A stretch of 64,000 nucleotides of DNA from JAVBNT01 sp031551355. Lineage in GTDB: Bacteria; Vulcanimicrobiota; CADAWZ01. The DNA is taken from NCBI GenBank assembly GCA_031551355.1, contig JAVBNT010000007.1:1-64000 (forward strand), read 5' to 3'. This document shows positions 52,762 to 62,030 of the stretch, in pieces. The number at the start of each line of letters is the position of its first letter. Position 1 is the first letter of the stretch. The translations under genes and the position numbers were made by a program. The notes under the pieces were generated by a model. The model had not been told where the DNA came from. It did not search any database and saw nothing but the letters and a program-made list of their open reading frames with translations.

Positions 52762-55305
52762 ATGAGCGAAAAAGATATAAAAGAAATCAATAATTTAATC
52801 TCTATGAGACGGTGGGAAGACGCTCTTACAGCTCTTCGAAGAAGTAATCTTAAGGATTGTCCTCAGAGAACGCTTAAAGAAGCGTTGCTTCTTTATAATA
52901 TGAATTGTCTTAAGGAATGCGGCGATTTATGTCTGGAGTCACTTGAGAAAAAGAAGAACTTCGATCTGAATCTTATTCTTCGTGCCTGTGAAAATCTTTA
53001 CAGAAGAAGAAGTCTGCTTATTGCCCCTATCAGTGAATATAAGCCTGCCGATGCACATGTTATGCATAGTAGTGTGGCATCATTGCTGGCTGTTTTTTGT
53101 GACATTCGTGAAGCGGTTTATTATTTAAACGGCTTGCTTGCACAAAAATCTGAGCCGCTGTATAAATATTTACTGGCTCAGCTTCACCGTATTTCCGGTA
53201 AAATACAGGATGCGATAAATATCGCTGAGTCCATATCCTCATATAATCCTGCCAAACAGCTTTTAGAGATCCTGAATGCTGAGTTGGTTATTGTTCAGAA
53301 GCGTACATCTTCCAGTCTTGCCGAGAAGGTGGAACTTGAAAGTATGTCTTCTCTGAGCGCGGAAGAGCTTATGGTCAGAGGCTTTTGGAGTATTTCGGAG
53401 AGAGATTACCAGCTTGCTTTTAAATATTTTGGCGAAGCTGTTAAGATGGATCCTTCCTTAGCTATTTGTTGGTATTATGTCGGTATGCTGCAGAATTTTC
53501 ATGGGGCGAAAGACAGGGGAGAGCTTTGTTTTAAGAAGTTCCTTGACCTTTTTCCACAGTCAAGCGGTTTTTATCGAAATCAGATATCTTCTCCGATTCC
53601 GGGTACACCACAGGAGACTATTGAGAACTATTATCATCGGTGGATAGGCTATATGCCTTCGGATCCGAGATCATGGATTGCTTACCTGAGATATCTTTGT
53701 GAATATAAGGACCCGTCATCGGTGAAACTGTTGGCGTCCGAGATTCTGGACAATTATTGTAAAGACTGGTTTATTCATAAGGATACATCTTTTTATCACT
53801 TGACGATGGGAGTTCTAAGATTTTGTGCAGGCAGACTTTCTTCTGCCGAAGAATCGTTTAGAACGGCTCTTAAATATGATGGCATGAAATCCCTGGCCCT
53901 TATATGCCTGGGTAAAACATCGGAAGCGCATGGTTCCGCTGTTGATGCCTCCGATAATTATGAGAAAGCTTCTGTAGATGAAAATGCCTCTTTAATTTCA
54001 AAATATTTGATGACTAATGTGCTTCTGAAAAAGAAGAACTATAAAAAAGCATTTTCAATGATTGATGAGGTTTTACTTAAAAACCGCTTCTCTCCTATTG
54101 CCTGCGCCAAGAAGGCCGAAGTCTTTTTAGAGTTGTCTGATATAAAAGGTCTTAGAAAATATCTTCTGGATATGAATGAACGTTCATCGGGAGATCTCAA
54201 AGCGGATCCTTCTTCACCGGAAATGTCTGTAATTACTGCAATGATTTCTTTGCGTGAATCAAAGATTGCTGATGGAATTGCTGAGCTGAAGAAAGCGATG
54301 GAACAGTATCCGGATTCTTATACTATCCTGAAAAATCTGGCAATACTGTATTTCAAATCCGAACAGTATAAAGAGTGTATATCACTTATAGAGAGCTGTA
54401 AGGTGACTCCTATAGATCCGGAGCTCCTTTTCCTTAAAGGTGCCGCTGAATTTTACTGTGAAAATTTTGATATTGCAGAAAAAATTATTATGGACTATCT
54501 AAGTCTTAATCCTTTTGATTCTTCGGCATGGCATCTTATTGCCGTTTCTTCGTTCCGTTCCGGTAAAATGGATATAGCCGCTCTTGCCTTTGAAAAAGCG
54601 GCATGTTATTCGGGCGCAAAACTCCATCACAGGCTTAATTTATCAATATTTAATGCATATGACGGAAAATATACGCAGGCACTGGAGCTGATGGATATTT
54701 CATCTGCTCTGAGAGGAACAATGGATAACAACTATATTGTCCAGTTTGCATGGCTTCAGTATGTTTCCGGTAAATATGATGATGCCTTGGAAACATTGAA
54801 AAAAATAGTCAAGGGTAAAAAAGTATCGCAGGATGTGAGTATTGTCAAAGCTGCCGCTGAATATGCGAAAGGATACACAACACAGGCGTCTGCAACGATT
54901 GATGAAGCGATTGACGTTTGTGGAGAAACCCCTGAATTATTATATAACAGGGCATTTATAGCTCTTCATGATAAAAATCTTTCGCTTGCGGAAGTATCTA
55001 TCGCCAAGGCGATACAGATTGACAACACATTTTACAATGCCTGGATAGCCAAGGCTGTTCTTAGTTGGATGAACAACAGTGAAGAAGATGTTACCATTGC
55101 TTTGAAAGGAGCTAAAAAACTTAAAAATTCCGGATTTAAGGAATGGCTTAAGAAAGCATCTTCTATAAAAGAACCTTTGTCTACAATATCTTTTTATGAC
55201 AAAATAAGTCTTAATTTCTATATGCCGGAGATATTTACTCTGCATTATAATGACCCCTTGAACATATTCCTCTTTGAGAAGCTTGATACTGTTTTTAAAA
55301 AGTAA
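52762..55305 (+). CDS. Large TPR-repeat protein
   Basis: 847 residues made almost wholly of tetratricopeptide repeats (examples YQLAFKYFGEAVKMDPSLAICWYYVG; SSAEESFRTALKYDGMKSLALICLG; YKKAFSMIDEVLLKN). No signal peptide or membrane helix, so cytoplasmic scaffold. No catalytic motif. Short Lys/Pro-poor ends. It is the first of a plus-strand run with hisS, accB and the lyase gene; the gap to hisS is 103 bases so the link is loose. Ribosome site is weak. Confidence 0.8.
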   Translation: MSEKDIKEINNLISMRRWEDALTALRRSNLKDCPQRTLKEALLLYNMNCLKECGDLCLESLEKKKNFDLNLILRACENLYRRRSLLIAPISEYKPADAHVMHSSVASLLAVFCDIREAVYYLNGLLAQKSEPLYKYLLAQLHRISGKIQDAINIAESISSYNPAKQLLEILNAELVIVQKRTSSSLAEKVELESMSSLSAEELMVRGFWSISERDYQLAFKYFGEAVKMDPSLAICWYYVGMLQNFHGAKDRGELCFKKFLDLFPQSSGFYRNQISSPIPGTPQETIENYYHRWIGYMPSDPRSWIAYLRYLCEYKDPSSVKLLASEILDNYCKDWFIHKDTSFYHLTMGVLRFCAGRLSSAEESFRTALKYDGMKSLALICLGKTSEAHGSAVDASDNYEKASVDENASLISKYLMTNVLLKKKNYKKAFSMIDEVLLKNRFSPIACAKKAEVFLELSDIKGLRKYLLDMNERSSGDLKADPSSPEMSVITAMISLRESKIADGIAELKKAMEQYPDSYTILKNLAILYFKSEQYKECISLIESCKVTPIDPELLFLKGAAEFYCENFDIAEKIIMDYLSLNPFDSSAWHLIAVSSFRSGKMDIAALAFEKAACYSGAKLHHRLNLSIFNAYDGKYTQALELMDISSALRGTMDNNYIVQFAWLQYVSGKYDDALETLKKIVKGKKVSQDVSIVKAAAEYAKGYTTQASATIDEAIDVCGETPELLYNRAFIALHDKNLSLAEVSIAKAIQIDNTFYNAWIAKAVLSWMNNSEEDVTIALKGAKKLKNSGFKEWLKKASSIKEPLSTISFYDKISLNFYMPEIFTLHYNDPLNIFLFEKLDTVFKK

Positions 55306-55408
55306 CCTTTAAGGACGTATTCAGCGCACATTATAACTGCTATTTTCTTCAAATTTTTAATTTGTAGCATATCTTTGTGTATTTTTATTAATTTTAGGGG
55401 GGATAACT

Positions 55409-56659
55409 ATGCAAATTTCTGCTCCTCGGGGCACTGCCGATATTTTGCCCGACATTTCCTATAAATGGTCATATGTAGAGGAAGTTGCAAGAAAGATTGC
55501 AACTACTTTTTGTTATGATGAAATAAGGACTCCTATTTTTGAACATACGGAGCTTTTTATCCGTGGAATAGGAACCAGCACTGATATTGTCCGTAAAGAA
55601 ATGTACGTTTTTGCCGATAAAAAAGACAGGAGCCTTACTTTGCGTCCTGAAGGGACGGCTACGGTTATGAGAGCAGTCCTTCAGCATAAACTTTATGCGA
55701 AAAATTTTAACCGGCTTTTTTATATTGGACCGTTTTTCCGTTATGAACGTCCCCAGGCCGGACGTTTTAGACAATTTCATCAGTTCGGACTGGAAGCTCT
55801 CGGGCTTTCAAATCCGGCAATTGATGCGGAAATAATGCACTCTACCTGTAGTTTTTTTAATGCCCTTGGCATCGATAATCTTAGTATCGGTTTGAATTCA
55901 CTTGGCTGTATTGAGTGCCGTCCGGATTACCGTAAGTCACTGATAGATTTTCTTTCCGCCAAAAAAGACGAATTATGTGAAGATTGCAGGGAACGGCTTG
56001 CCGTTAATCCGCTTAGAGTTCTTGACTGTAAAAATAAACAATGTAAGGAAGTTGTTGCCCAGTCTCCGATTATGCTTGATTTTTTATGTTCGGGATGCAA
56101 TGAGCATTTTTCCAGGGTCCAGCACTATATTTCAACCTTTTCACTTCCGTTTAAGATAAATCCGCGTATAGTCAGGGGGCTTGATTACTATACCGGTACG
56201 GTTTTTGAGGTTGTCTCGGACCTTCTCGGTGCACAGGATGCTCTTTGCGGCGGTGGTCGGTATGATCTTTTGGCTGAAGAGATTGGGGGAAAGATTATTC
56301 CTGCTGTTGGCGTAGCGATGGGACTTGAACGTACGATAAATATTATGGATAAATATAACTGTTCTTTTGGCAAAAAAAGGACTCCTAAAGTATATATTAT
56401 TTCTTTGGATGACTCCTGCGATGATATGGTGGCGTCACTGCTTTGCCGTTTGAGGGACAACTCGATTGCTGCCGACAGAGACTATTCTTCAAGATCGCTT
56501 AAGGCCCAGATGAAGGAAGCTTCTTTGTCTGAAGCTGAATATGCTTTTATTATCGGCCAGGATGAGGTGTCTTCCGGAATGGTTAAAGTAAAACGCATGT
56601 CTGATTCTTATCAGGAAGACGTTAATATCGAATCGGTGATCGATTTTATCAGCAGATAA
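55409..56659 (+). CDS. hisS: Histidyl-tRNA synthetase
   Basis: 416 residues, usual length. Class II motifs: motif 2 FRYERPQAGRFRQFHQFGLEALG, motif 3 VGVAMGLERTINIM, and the histidine-specific RGLDYYTGTVFEV with AQDALCGGGRYDLL. Zinc-like Cys pairs (CEDCRE; CSGCNE) occur in the insert, a variant also found in other bacteria. AGGGGGGA precedes ATG 55409. Essential gene; a good marker to place the organism. Confidence 0.97.
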   Translation: MQISAPRGTADILPDISYKWSYVEEVARKIATTFCYDEIRTPIFEHTELFIRGIGTSTDIVRKEMYVFADKKDRSLTLRPEGTATVMRAVLQHKLYAKNFNRLFYIGPFFRYERPQAGRFRQFHQFGLEALGLSNPAIDAEIMHSTCSFFNALGIDNLSIGLNSLGCIECRPDYRKSLIDFLSAKKDELCEDCRERLAVNPLRVLDCKNKQCKEVVAQSPIMLDFLCSGCNEHFSRVQHYISTFSLPFKINPRIVRGLDYYTGTVFEVVSDLLGAQDALCGGGRYDLLAEEIGGKIIPAVGVAMGLERTINIMDKYNCSFGKKRTPKVYIISLDDSCDDMVASLLCRLRDNSIAADRDYSSRSLKAQMKEASLSEAEYAFIIGQDEVSSGMVKVKRMSDSYQEDVNIESVIDFISR

Positions 56660-56694
56660 TTGCCAATAATTTTGTTTTTAGAGAGGTAAAAAAT

Positions 56695-57129
56695 ATGTCC
56701 GGTTTTTTTGATGCCGATGCTATAGATAAATTAATATCCTCCGTAAGAAGCCACGGTGTTCAGGAACTTGAACTGGCCAATGGTGATTGCAGGCTTAAAA
56801 TTAAGCTTAATCAGTCAACGCCGTCAGCGCCGCCCAGGGTTATTACAGAACAAAAAACTTCAACTCCTGTCTTGAGGGAGAATGAGTCCGGATATCAGGT
56901 GAAATCTCCTTTAGCCGGAGTTTTTTATAGTGCTCCGTCTCCGGATAGCCAGCCTTTTGTATCCGTTGGGAAACGTATTTCAAAGGGAGAAACTCTCTGC
57001 ATAATTGAAGCAATGAAAATGATGAATGAGATTGAATCTGAATTTAATGGAGTTATTAAACGCATTCTCGTTTCCAATGGAGACAGTGTTGAATCCGGTC
57101 AAGCGTTATTCCTTATCGAAACGGATTAG
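56695..57129 (+). CDS. accB: Biotin carboxyl carrier protein of acetyl-CoA carboxylase
   Basis: 144 residues. N-terminal helix, Ser/Pro linker, then the biotinyl domain with IIEAMKMMNEIESE; the Lys in AMKM receives biotin, and the BCCP thumb segment SPLAGVFYSAPSPDSQPFV is present. Carries CO2 in fatty-acid synthesis. Normally accC follows at once; here it does not, and the next gene is a lyase. GAGAGG precedes ATG 56695. Confidence 0.93.
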   Translation: MSGFFDADAIDKLISSVRSHGVQELELANGDCRLKIKLNQSTPSAPPRVITEQKTSTPVLRENESGYQVKSPLAGVFYSAPSPDSQPFVSVGKRISKGETLCIIEAMKMMNEIESEFNGVIKRILVSNGDSVESGQALFLIETD

Positions 57130-57280
57130 CTTGGCTATTTCCTTATTTTGCATCATCCTGATTGTCGGACAGATGTAAAATTTAGGCGGCCGTTTACCTC
57201 TCTCCATTTTATGGAGTCCTCAAAAACGGCGGCAACGGTAAATGTATTTTATGCATTTATTGTGGATAGGAGGGGAAGAT

Positions 57281-59497
57281 ATGATTGGCAAGTGGTTGAA
57301 GGGTTATTTTTTCAGATTTTCCGAGGGTCGTCTCCTTATAGATGAACTCTTTCGCAGGCGCAGTGCGTCCAAGGGTATACCGCGATTGACTGAAGGTGAG
57401 TTTTACTCTTGTTTTGATTTTGAAGAATACGATTTAAAAGATATTAAAAATGCTTACAGAGAGCGCGATTTTTCCAGTGCTGCCGATGAACTTTTGCGGT
57501 ATTACCGTAATAAAAAGAGTCCATTTGTTTTTTCAAACGATGAAACCGAGCTTATAAAGCGTATACGTGAAGTTCCTTATTCTTATAAATATATAGTCGA
57601 TAAGGCGGAACGTATTTGTGCCCATGATATCGTTATGCCTACCGGTCAGAGCGCCGATTTCGGGACTTTTATCAATTGGTTTTCCGATTTTAACGGTAAA
57701 AGCTGGATGTTTCTGCATACTTCTGATTTTTTGAAAAAACTTCAGGATAAGACTCTTATGAAGCAGTATGATCTGAATGAGCTTCCCGTTTCTATGGAGT
57801 TTAATAAACATCATCATCTGGTCGATCTCGGCCGCGCTTTTTTTGTAACCTCCGATGAGAAATATACACAGGAATTTGTCGTTCAGCTTGAAGACTGGAT
57901 CGAAAGGAACCCGGTAAACTGGGGGATAAGCTGGCTCGATCCCATGACCTGCGCTCAGAGGCTTATTTCCTGGATTTTTGCCTTGTCTTTCTTTTTAAAT
58001 TCCACATATATAAGAGGCGAGAATTTTTATGTCATAATGAGAAGTATTTTGCTTCATGGCGCTTATATGTCGGAAAGCCTTAACGACAAAAATCTGCGGC
58101 CATCGAGAGTTATTGCCGTGGCTTCGTCTCTTTATTTTCTTGCAACTGTTTTTCCCGAATTTGAGTGTACAAAACGCTGGAAAGCAAGAGCTCTCAGAGT
58201 TTTGGAGTCCGAATCTTCATCACAGTTTTTTGCCGATGGCGTTTACAGAGAACGTTCGCTAGGAATGCAGATGCTGTTGACGGAATTTTTGCTGCTGACT
58301 TTAATAGTTGACAGGATTTCCGGAGTGAAATCGTCGCCGGCAATTTTTTCTGCTGTAGAGCGATCTTTGGAGTTTATGATGTATGCGGTCGGACCAACCG
58401 GAAAACCGGTTGTTTTTGGTGATATGCCGATAACACACGTCTGGCGTTTTGCGATTATGACTCATGAAGACTTTAAAAATTTACTTTGTATCGGTGCTCT
58501 TATTTTTAATCGCGGCGATATGAAATTTATGGCCGAAAATTTCTATGAAGACTTACTTTGGTTTTTTAAGAAAGAAGGGGAGTCTCTATATAATCAAATT
58601 GTCAAGCAGCCGCCGCTTAAAAGCGCAATGTCGTTTGTTGAGGGCGGATATTTTAATTTCCGTGATTCCTGGGTCAGAGATGCGACGAGTTGTTTTTTTA
58701 TTGCCAATCCAAGAAAACGTTTTCCTCCGCTTGAGAAGGGGATAGACTGTCTGGCTCCGCACAGGGATTTAATGAGTTTTTCACTAAGTGTCAGGGGAGA
58801 GCCGTTTATAATTGAGACGGGAGCTTATAAGGGGAAAAAGAATTTTTTTCCTTATTTTCCCACTACAGCCGCCCATAATGCTCTGCTTATTGACGGCAAG
58901 GAACAGTCTCAGGCCAGAAATATCAAGGGAAACAAAAAATATATGCATCTTTTGAAAACCAGATGGCTGTTTTCGGAAGAATTTGACTATATTATGGCCG
59001 GTAATGCCGGTTTTGAAGACTTGAAGAGCATGGTCATCCATAGACGGGAGCTTCTTTACCTTAAGCAAAAGAAATGGTTTTTGATAAAAGATACGCTGGA
59101 GGGCAGCGATGAGTTCAATGTTGTTAATGTTTTTCATTTTGCACCTGAACTTGATATTATACTGCGCGGAGATTATGGTTGCCTGATAAGAGGCAGGCGT
59201 GAATTTATGCGTCTTAATCCCTATTATCCTGGTGATTTCTCCTGCCGGCCGACGCGCGGTAAAATTGAACCACTGTCCGGATGGTATGCCAAGGATTTCA
59301 ACAGAGTTGAGCCTTGCCAGCGTCTTGAATATATTTCCCGCATCCAATTGCCGACAGAACTTTATACCTGGATTAGCTGGGCCAGAGGCGAGTTTAGGAT
59401 TCCTCCGAAAGAAGAACTTGAGGAATATTTTGCCAAAGCTTCAAAATCAGGTGGTCTTAGGGAAGAAGATGTGACTTTTGAAGTCGGCGATAAATAG
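57281..59497 (+). CDS. Heparinase II/III family polysaccharide lyase-like protein
   Basis: 738 residues. An alpha-helical toroid (100-420) is followed by a beta-sandwich with the heparinase II/III motif (TTAAHNALLIDGKEQSQ) and MSFVEGGYFNFRDSWVRDA, where Tyr and His needed by this class lie. No signal peptide, so not secreted by Sec; many cytoplasmic homologues occur in exopolysaccharide clusters. It may cleave uronic-acid glycans. ATG 57281 has AGGAGGGG before it; the earlier ATG 57242 does not. Substrate unknown. Confidence 0.78.
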   Translation: MIGKWLKGYFFRFSEGRLLIDELFRRRSASKGIPRLTEGEFYSCFDFEEYDLKDIKNAYRERDFSSAADELLRYYRNKKSPFVFSNDETELIKRIREVPYSYKYIVDKAERICAHDIVMPTGQSADFGTFINWFSDFNGKSWMFLHTSDFLKKLQDKTLMKQYDLNELPVSMEFNKHHHLVDLGRAFFVTSDEKYTQEFVVQLEDWIERNPVNWGISWLDPMTCAQRLISWIFALSFFLNSTYIRGENFYVIMRSILLHGAYMSESLNDKNLRPSRVIAVASSLYFLATVFPEFECTKRWKARALRVLESESSSQFFADGVYRERSLGMQMLLTEFLLLTLIVDRISGVKSSPAIFSAVERSLEFMMYAVGPTGKPVVFGDMPITHVWRFAIMTHEDFKNLLCIGALIFNRGDMKFMAENFYEDLLWFFKKEGESLYNQIVKQPPLKSAMSFVEGGYFNFRDSWVRDATSCFFIANPRKRFPPLEKGIDCLAPHRDLMSFSLSVRGEPFIIETGAYKGKKNFFPYFPTTAAHNALLIDGKEQSQARNIKGNKKYMHLLKTRWLFSEEFDYIMAGNAGFEDLKSMVIHRRELLYLKQKKWFLIKDTLEGSDEFNVVNVFHFAPELDIILRGDYGCLIRGRREFMRLNPYYPGDFSCRPTRGKIEPLSGWYAKDFNRVEPCQRLEYISRIQLPTELYTWISWARGEFRIPPKEELEEYFAKASKSGGLREEDVTFEVGDK

Positions 59498-59541
59498 TAT
59501 TTTTAGAAAAATTGTCGTCGTACTTGTTTGTTTTTAGTATT

Positions 59542-59711
59542 ATTCGTTAAATTAGAATAATGCAATTGAGCTGTGAGGCCTGCAAATAAAGGATTTTGGT
59601 GATCGTCGTACCCCGGGTGTTTTTGCACGATCGGAGGTCGACGACAAAATGGTGAAGAATAACCATAAAAAATGCCCTGAAAATGGGCTTTTTACAGCAC
59701 ATTTTTGCGCT
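59542..59711 (+). promoter_or_regulatory. CRISPR leader-like region with palindrome
   Basis: ATCGTCGTACCCCGGGTG, a T-run, GCACGATCGGAGGTCGACGA (59602-59646) forms an imperfect inverted repeat; a second hairpin GCCC-TGAAAAT-GGGC follows. This combination often lies before CRISPR repeats with GGAATTGAAAC ends in other bacteria (recollection, not checked). No coding frame. Confidence 0.5.
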
Positions 59712-59810
59712 GTCTTAATCGTACCAGTAAGGAATTGAAACTAGTATTGCATAACACCCCATTTTTTTTGGGTCGTAGCGTCTTAATCTTACCAGAGTAG
59801 GAGCAGAGAC
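59712..59810 (+). CRISPR. One-spacer CRISPR remnant, orphan
   Basis: Repeat 1 (59712-59741, 30 bases) GTCTTAATCGTACC... ends GGAATTGAAAC, the typical 3' end of type I/III repeats. Spacer 59742-59779 is 38 bases. Repeat 2 (59780-59810) starts GTCTTAATCTTACCAGAG and is degenerate, as the leader-far repeat usually is. No cas gene lies within the window, so this is an orphan or collapsed array. Direction fits leader to the left. Confidence 0.65.
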
Positions 59811-59855
59811 ATTAATTGATATAATCATTGACAATGTCGTTAAGTTATCTTCATC

Positions 59856-59884
59856 TTGACTTGTTGTACGTTATTTTGTACAAA
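59856..59884 (+). promoter_or_regulatory. Promoter and operator of yefM-yoeB
   Basis: TTGACT (59856-59861) and TACAAA (59879-59884), 17 bases apart. Palindromic half sites TTGTAC (59864-59869) and GTACAA (59878-59883) flank the spacer; YefM-type operators use a TGTACA core, so the toxin-antitoxin complex probably represses here. Confidence 0.55.
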
Positions 59885-59904
59885 ATAATTGAGGAGGTGA
59901 AATT

Positions 59905-60162
59905 ATGATTGCTGTTAATTATTCAACTGCCAGGGAAAATTTTAAGAAATTCTGTGATGCTGCGGTTCATGATTTTGAGACAATTATTGTAACGCGTAAA
60001 CAGGATGAAAATGTTGTTATCATGTCTGAATCTGAATATAATAACCTTCTTGAAAATCTTTATGTAAGAAGTAATAGGGAGGATTACCAAAAGATCCTTG
60101 ATTCTATAGAACAACTTAAACAAGGTAAGGGGCAAATTAGGACACTTATAGAAGATGAATAA
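59905..60162 (+). CDS. yefM: Antitoxin, YefM/Phd family
   Basis: 85 residues. N-terminal DNA-binding YefM/Phd fold (VNYSTARENFKKFCDAAVHDFETIIVTRK; VVIMSESEYNNLLENLYV) and an acidic, flexible C-terminus that should wrap the toxin. Represses its own promoter with the toxin. GAGGAGGTG precedes ATG 59905. Its last 8 bases overlap the toxin gene. Confidence 0.92.
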   Translation: MIAVNYSTARENFKKFCDAAVHDFETIIVTRKQDENVVIMSESEYNNLLENLYVRSNREDYQKILDSIEQLKQGKGQIRTLIEDE

Positions 60163-60412
60163 AGTATTTTCAGACAATGCCTGGGAAGATTATTTATATT
60201 GGGTTGGCAATGACCGGAAAATTTTAAAGAAAATAAATGAACTTTTTAGAAATATAGAAAGGAGCGGTCATTCCGGTATCGGTAAACCTGAACCATTGAG
60301 GTACGATTTGGAGGGGTTTTGGAGCCGTCGTATAACTGAAGAGCATAGGTTGATATATAGTATTCAGGATGATTGTATTTACATAGCAAGGTGTGGGAAA
60401 CATTATAAATAG
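60155..60412 (+). CDS. yoeB: Toxin, YoeB family mRNA endonuclease
   Basis: 85 residues. RelE fold; catalytic set as in YoeB: Glu in GKPEPLRYDLEGFWSRRI (Glu of GKPEPL and Arg of the SRRI), and the C-terminal HY in CGKHYK. Cuts mRNA on the ribosome when free of antitoxin. Start ATG overlaps the antitoxin end, so the two are translated together. Pair sits just after the CRISPR remnant. Confidence 0.93.
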   Translation: MNKVFSDNAWEDYLYWVGNDRKILKKINELFRNIERSGHSGIGKPEPLRYDLEGFWSRRITEEHRLIYSIQDDCIYIARCGKHYK

Positions 60413-60791
60413 ACCTGTATTTTTTTAAATTTAGAGTTTAATATCCCGGTAAAATTTGGACCTGTTAAAACGAATATATAAAATTTAAATTAAACAGCTT
60501 TTTATGGTAAAATGAAAATCATAGAAAGCTATTTTTATGAAAAAAAGTAACGAAGTCAGATATTATTACAAGTCTATTACCAGCGTCTTTGAAAGGTAGT
60601 GTATAATAAATGTGCGATCAAGCTGCCAGGGTGCAATCCATAAATAAAATACTGGATCGCCACACCTTGCAGGCTCGCGATGACGATTAGACACCAATTT
60701 AAATCAGGGACAAAAGTAATTATCTGTTTTGTTTGAGTTTGAAAATTGCGAACGAATCTTGACACGACCTTTTTGAAAAGGCGGTGAATCT
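60413..60791. other. Intergenic stretch with a dispersed-repeat motif
   Basis: About 380 bases. At 60620-60690 GCCAGGGTGCAATCC and GGATCGCCACACC...CTCGCGATGACGA form the type of dispersed palindromic repeat seen in many bacteria. A TATAAT at 60602-60607 could be a promoter but lacks a -35. No gene. Confidence 0.45.
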
Positions 60792-62030
60792 GTGGCTTAC
60801 AGTGAATTGATTAAGAGTTTTGCCGGCATCCGTAATTATATGCGCCAGTTTTTTGTTTATGGGTTTCGCACGCGGGACGAGTTTGACGCGAAAAGTGCAA
60901 GAAGCTATGACAACGAAAAGCGGCGGATTGAAAGCTGGTTGTCTGACTATATGTCTTTCAGGCAGGATGCTAACGGCAAGTCGGTTTTTCTGTCTGTAGA
61001 CAGCCGGCACATTTCCCGCAATCCGCTGTATAAAGCATGGAAAGCTTCGAGTTTCACTAAGAATGATATTAGCCTTCACTTTTTGCTGCTGGATGTTTTA
61101 ATAGACGGCAAAGTTTTGTCCGTTCAGGAAATACTTGCTTGCATTGATGCGGATTATCTTCCTTTTTTTACCGATGCAGAGCCGATAGACGAATCCACCC
61201 TTCGTAAAAAATTAAAAGAATATGTGGAGCTTGGATTGATTGCCGCTGAAAAGCAGGGCAAACAACTCGTATACCGCTTGCCGGTAACCGACGTAAATCT
61301 TGCTGCCTGGCAGGATGCTGTTTCATTTTTTTCCGAGGAGTCCCCTGTTGGCATCCTCGGCAGTTTTTTGCTGGAGCAATTCCAATCTGCTGCAGATTTT
61401 TTTTCCTTTAAACATCGCTATCTTTTGTTTGCTCTTGACAGCGGTATTTTGCTGAGTTTGCTTACAGCCATTCACGAAGGCAGAACCGTAGAGATGGAAT
61501 TTGTAGGGGGAAAAAAGAACCGTATACGGTGGTGTAAGACATTGCCTTTAAAAATTTACACAAGTGTTCAGAGCGGCCGTCAGTATCTGGCGGCATACAA
61601 TATGTGGAAAAAAAGAGCCTGCTTTTTCCGGTTGGACAGCATTCAAAAAATCAAACTGTTGGAAGTTATCGAGAATTATAATGTTTATCAGGAATCTTTG
61701 AAGGATGATCAGCCGAATATTTGGGGTGTGTCAATAGGACAGGGTAATATTGAGCATATTGAAATGCTGCTGACGATTACTGCAAAAGAGAATTATATTG
61801 CCGGCCGCCTTGAGCGGGAGAAGAGGTGCGGTAAAGTGGAACGGCTGGACGAAAACACCTGGAGATTTTCGGCCGATGTTTATGACGCTTTGGAGCTTTT
61901 GCCCTGGCTGCGCACCTTTATCGGCCGTATTATCTCTTTGACTTGTTCAAATATAAAAGTAGAGAAACAGTTTTGGGCGGACTTTGATGTGCTAGCCGGG
62001 CAGTATAGAGGCAAAACATATGTTGTTTAG
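60792..62030 (+). CDS. WYL-domain transcriptional regulator, first of two
   Basis: 412 residues starting at GTG 60792, with AAGGCGG before it. An N-terminal winged-helix-like segment (about 90-160, ESTLRKKLKEYVELGLIAAEKQGK) leads to a WYL domain (about 215-300, GRTVEMEFVGGKKNRIRWCKTLPLKIYTSVQSGRQYLAAYN) and a WCX-like end. WYL domains bind nucleic acid or nucleotides and regulate phage-defence and RNA-repair genes in bacteria. Overlaps the next WYL gene by 11 bases. Likely sensor for the downstream DUF2828 locus, by context. Confidence 0.85.
   Translation: MAYSELIKSFAGIRNYMRQFFVYGFRTRDEFDAKSARSYDNEKRRIESWLSDYMSFRQDANGKSVFLSVDSRHISRNPLYKAWKASSFTKNDISLHFLLLDVLIDGKVLSVQEILACIDADYLPFFTDAEPIDESTLRKKLKEYVELGLIAAEKQGKQLVYRLPVTDVNLAAWQDAVSFFSEESPVGILGSFLLEQFQSAADFFSFKHRYLLFALDSGILLSLLTAIHEGRTVEMEFVGGKKNRIRWCKTLPLKIYTSVQSGRQYLAAYNMWKKRACFFRLDSIQKIKLLEVIENYNVYQESLKDDQPNIWGVSIGQGNIEHIEMLLTITAKENYIAGRLEREKRCGKVERLDENTWRFSADVYDALELLPWLRTFIGRIISLTCSNIKVEKQFWADFDVLAGQYRGKTYVV

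Noticed and set aside
59964..60177. Minus-strand frame opposite yefM
   Set aside because: The plus-strand yefM-yoeB pair is clear; the opposite frame has no start signal or family.
60602..60607. TATAAT as promoter for the WYL genes
   Set aside because: No -35 match at any normal spacing and nearly 190 bases from the start; kept only as a remark in the gap entry.
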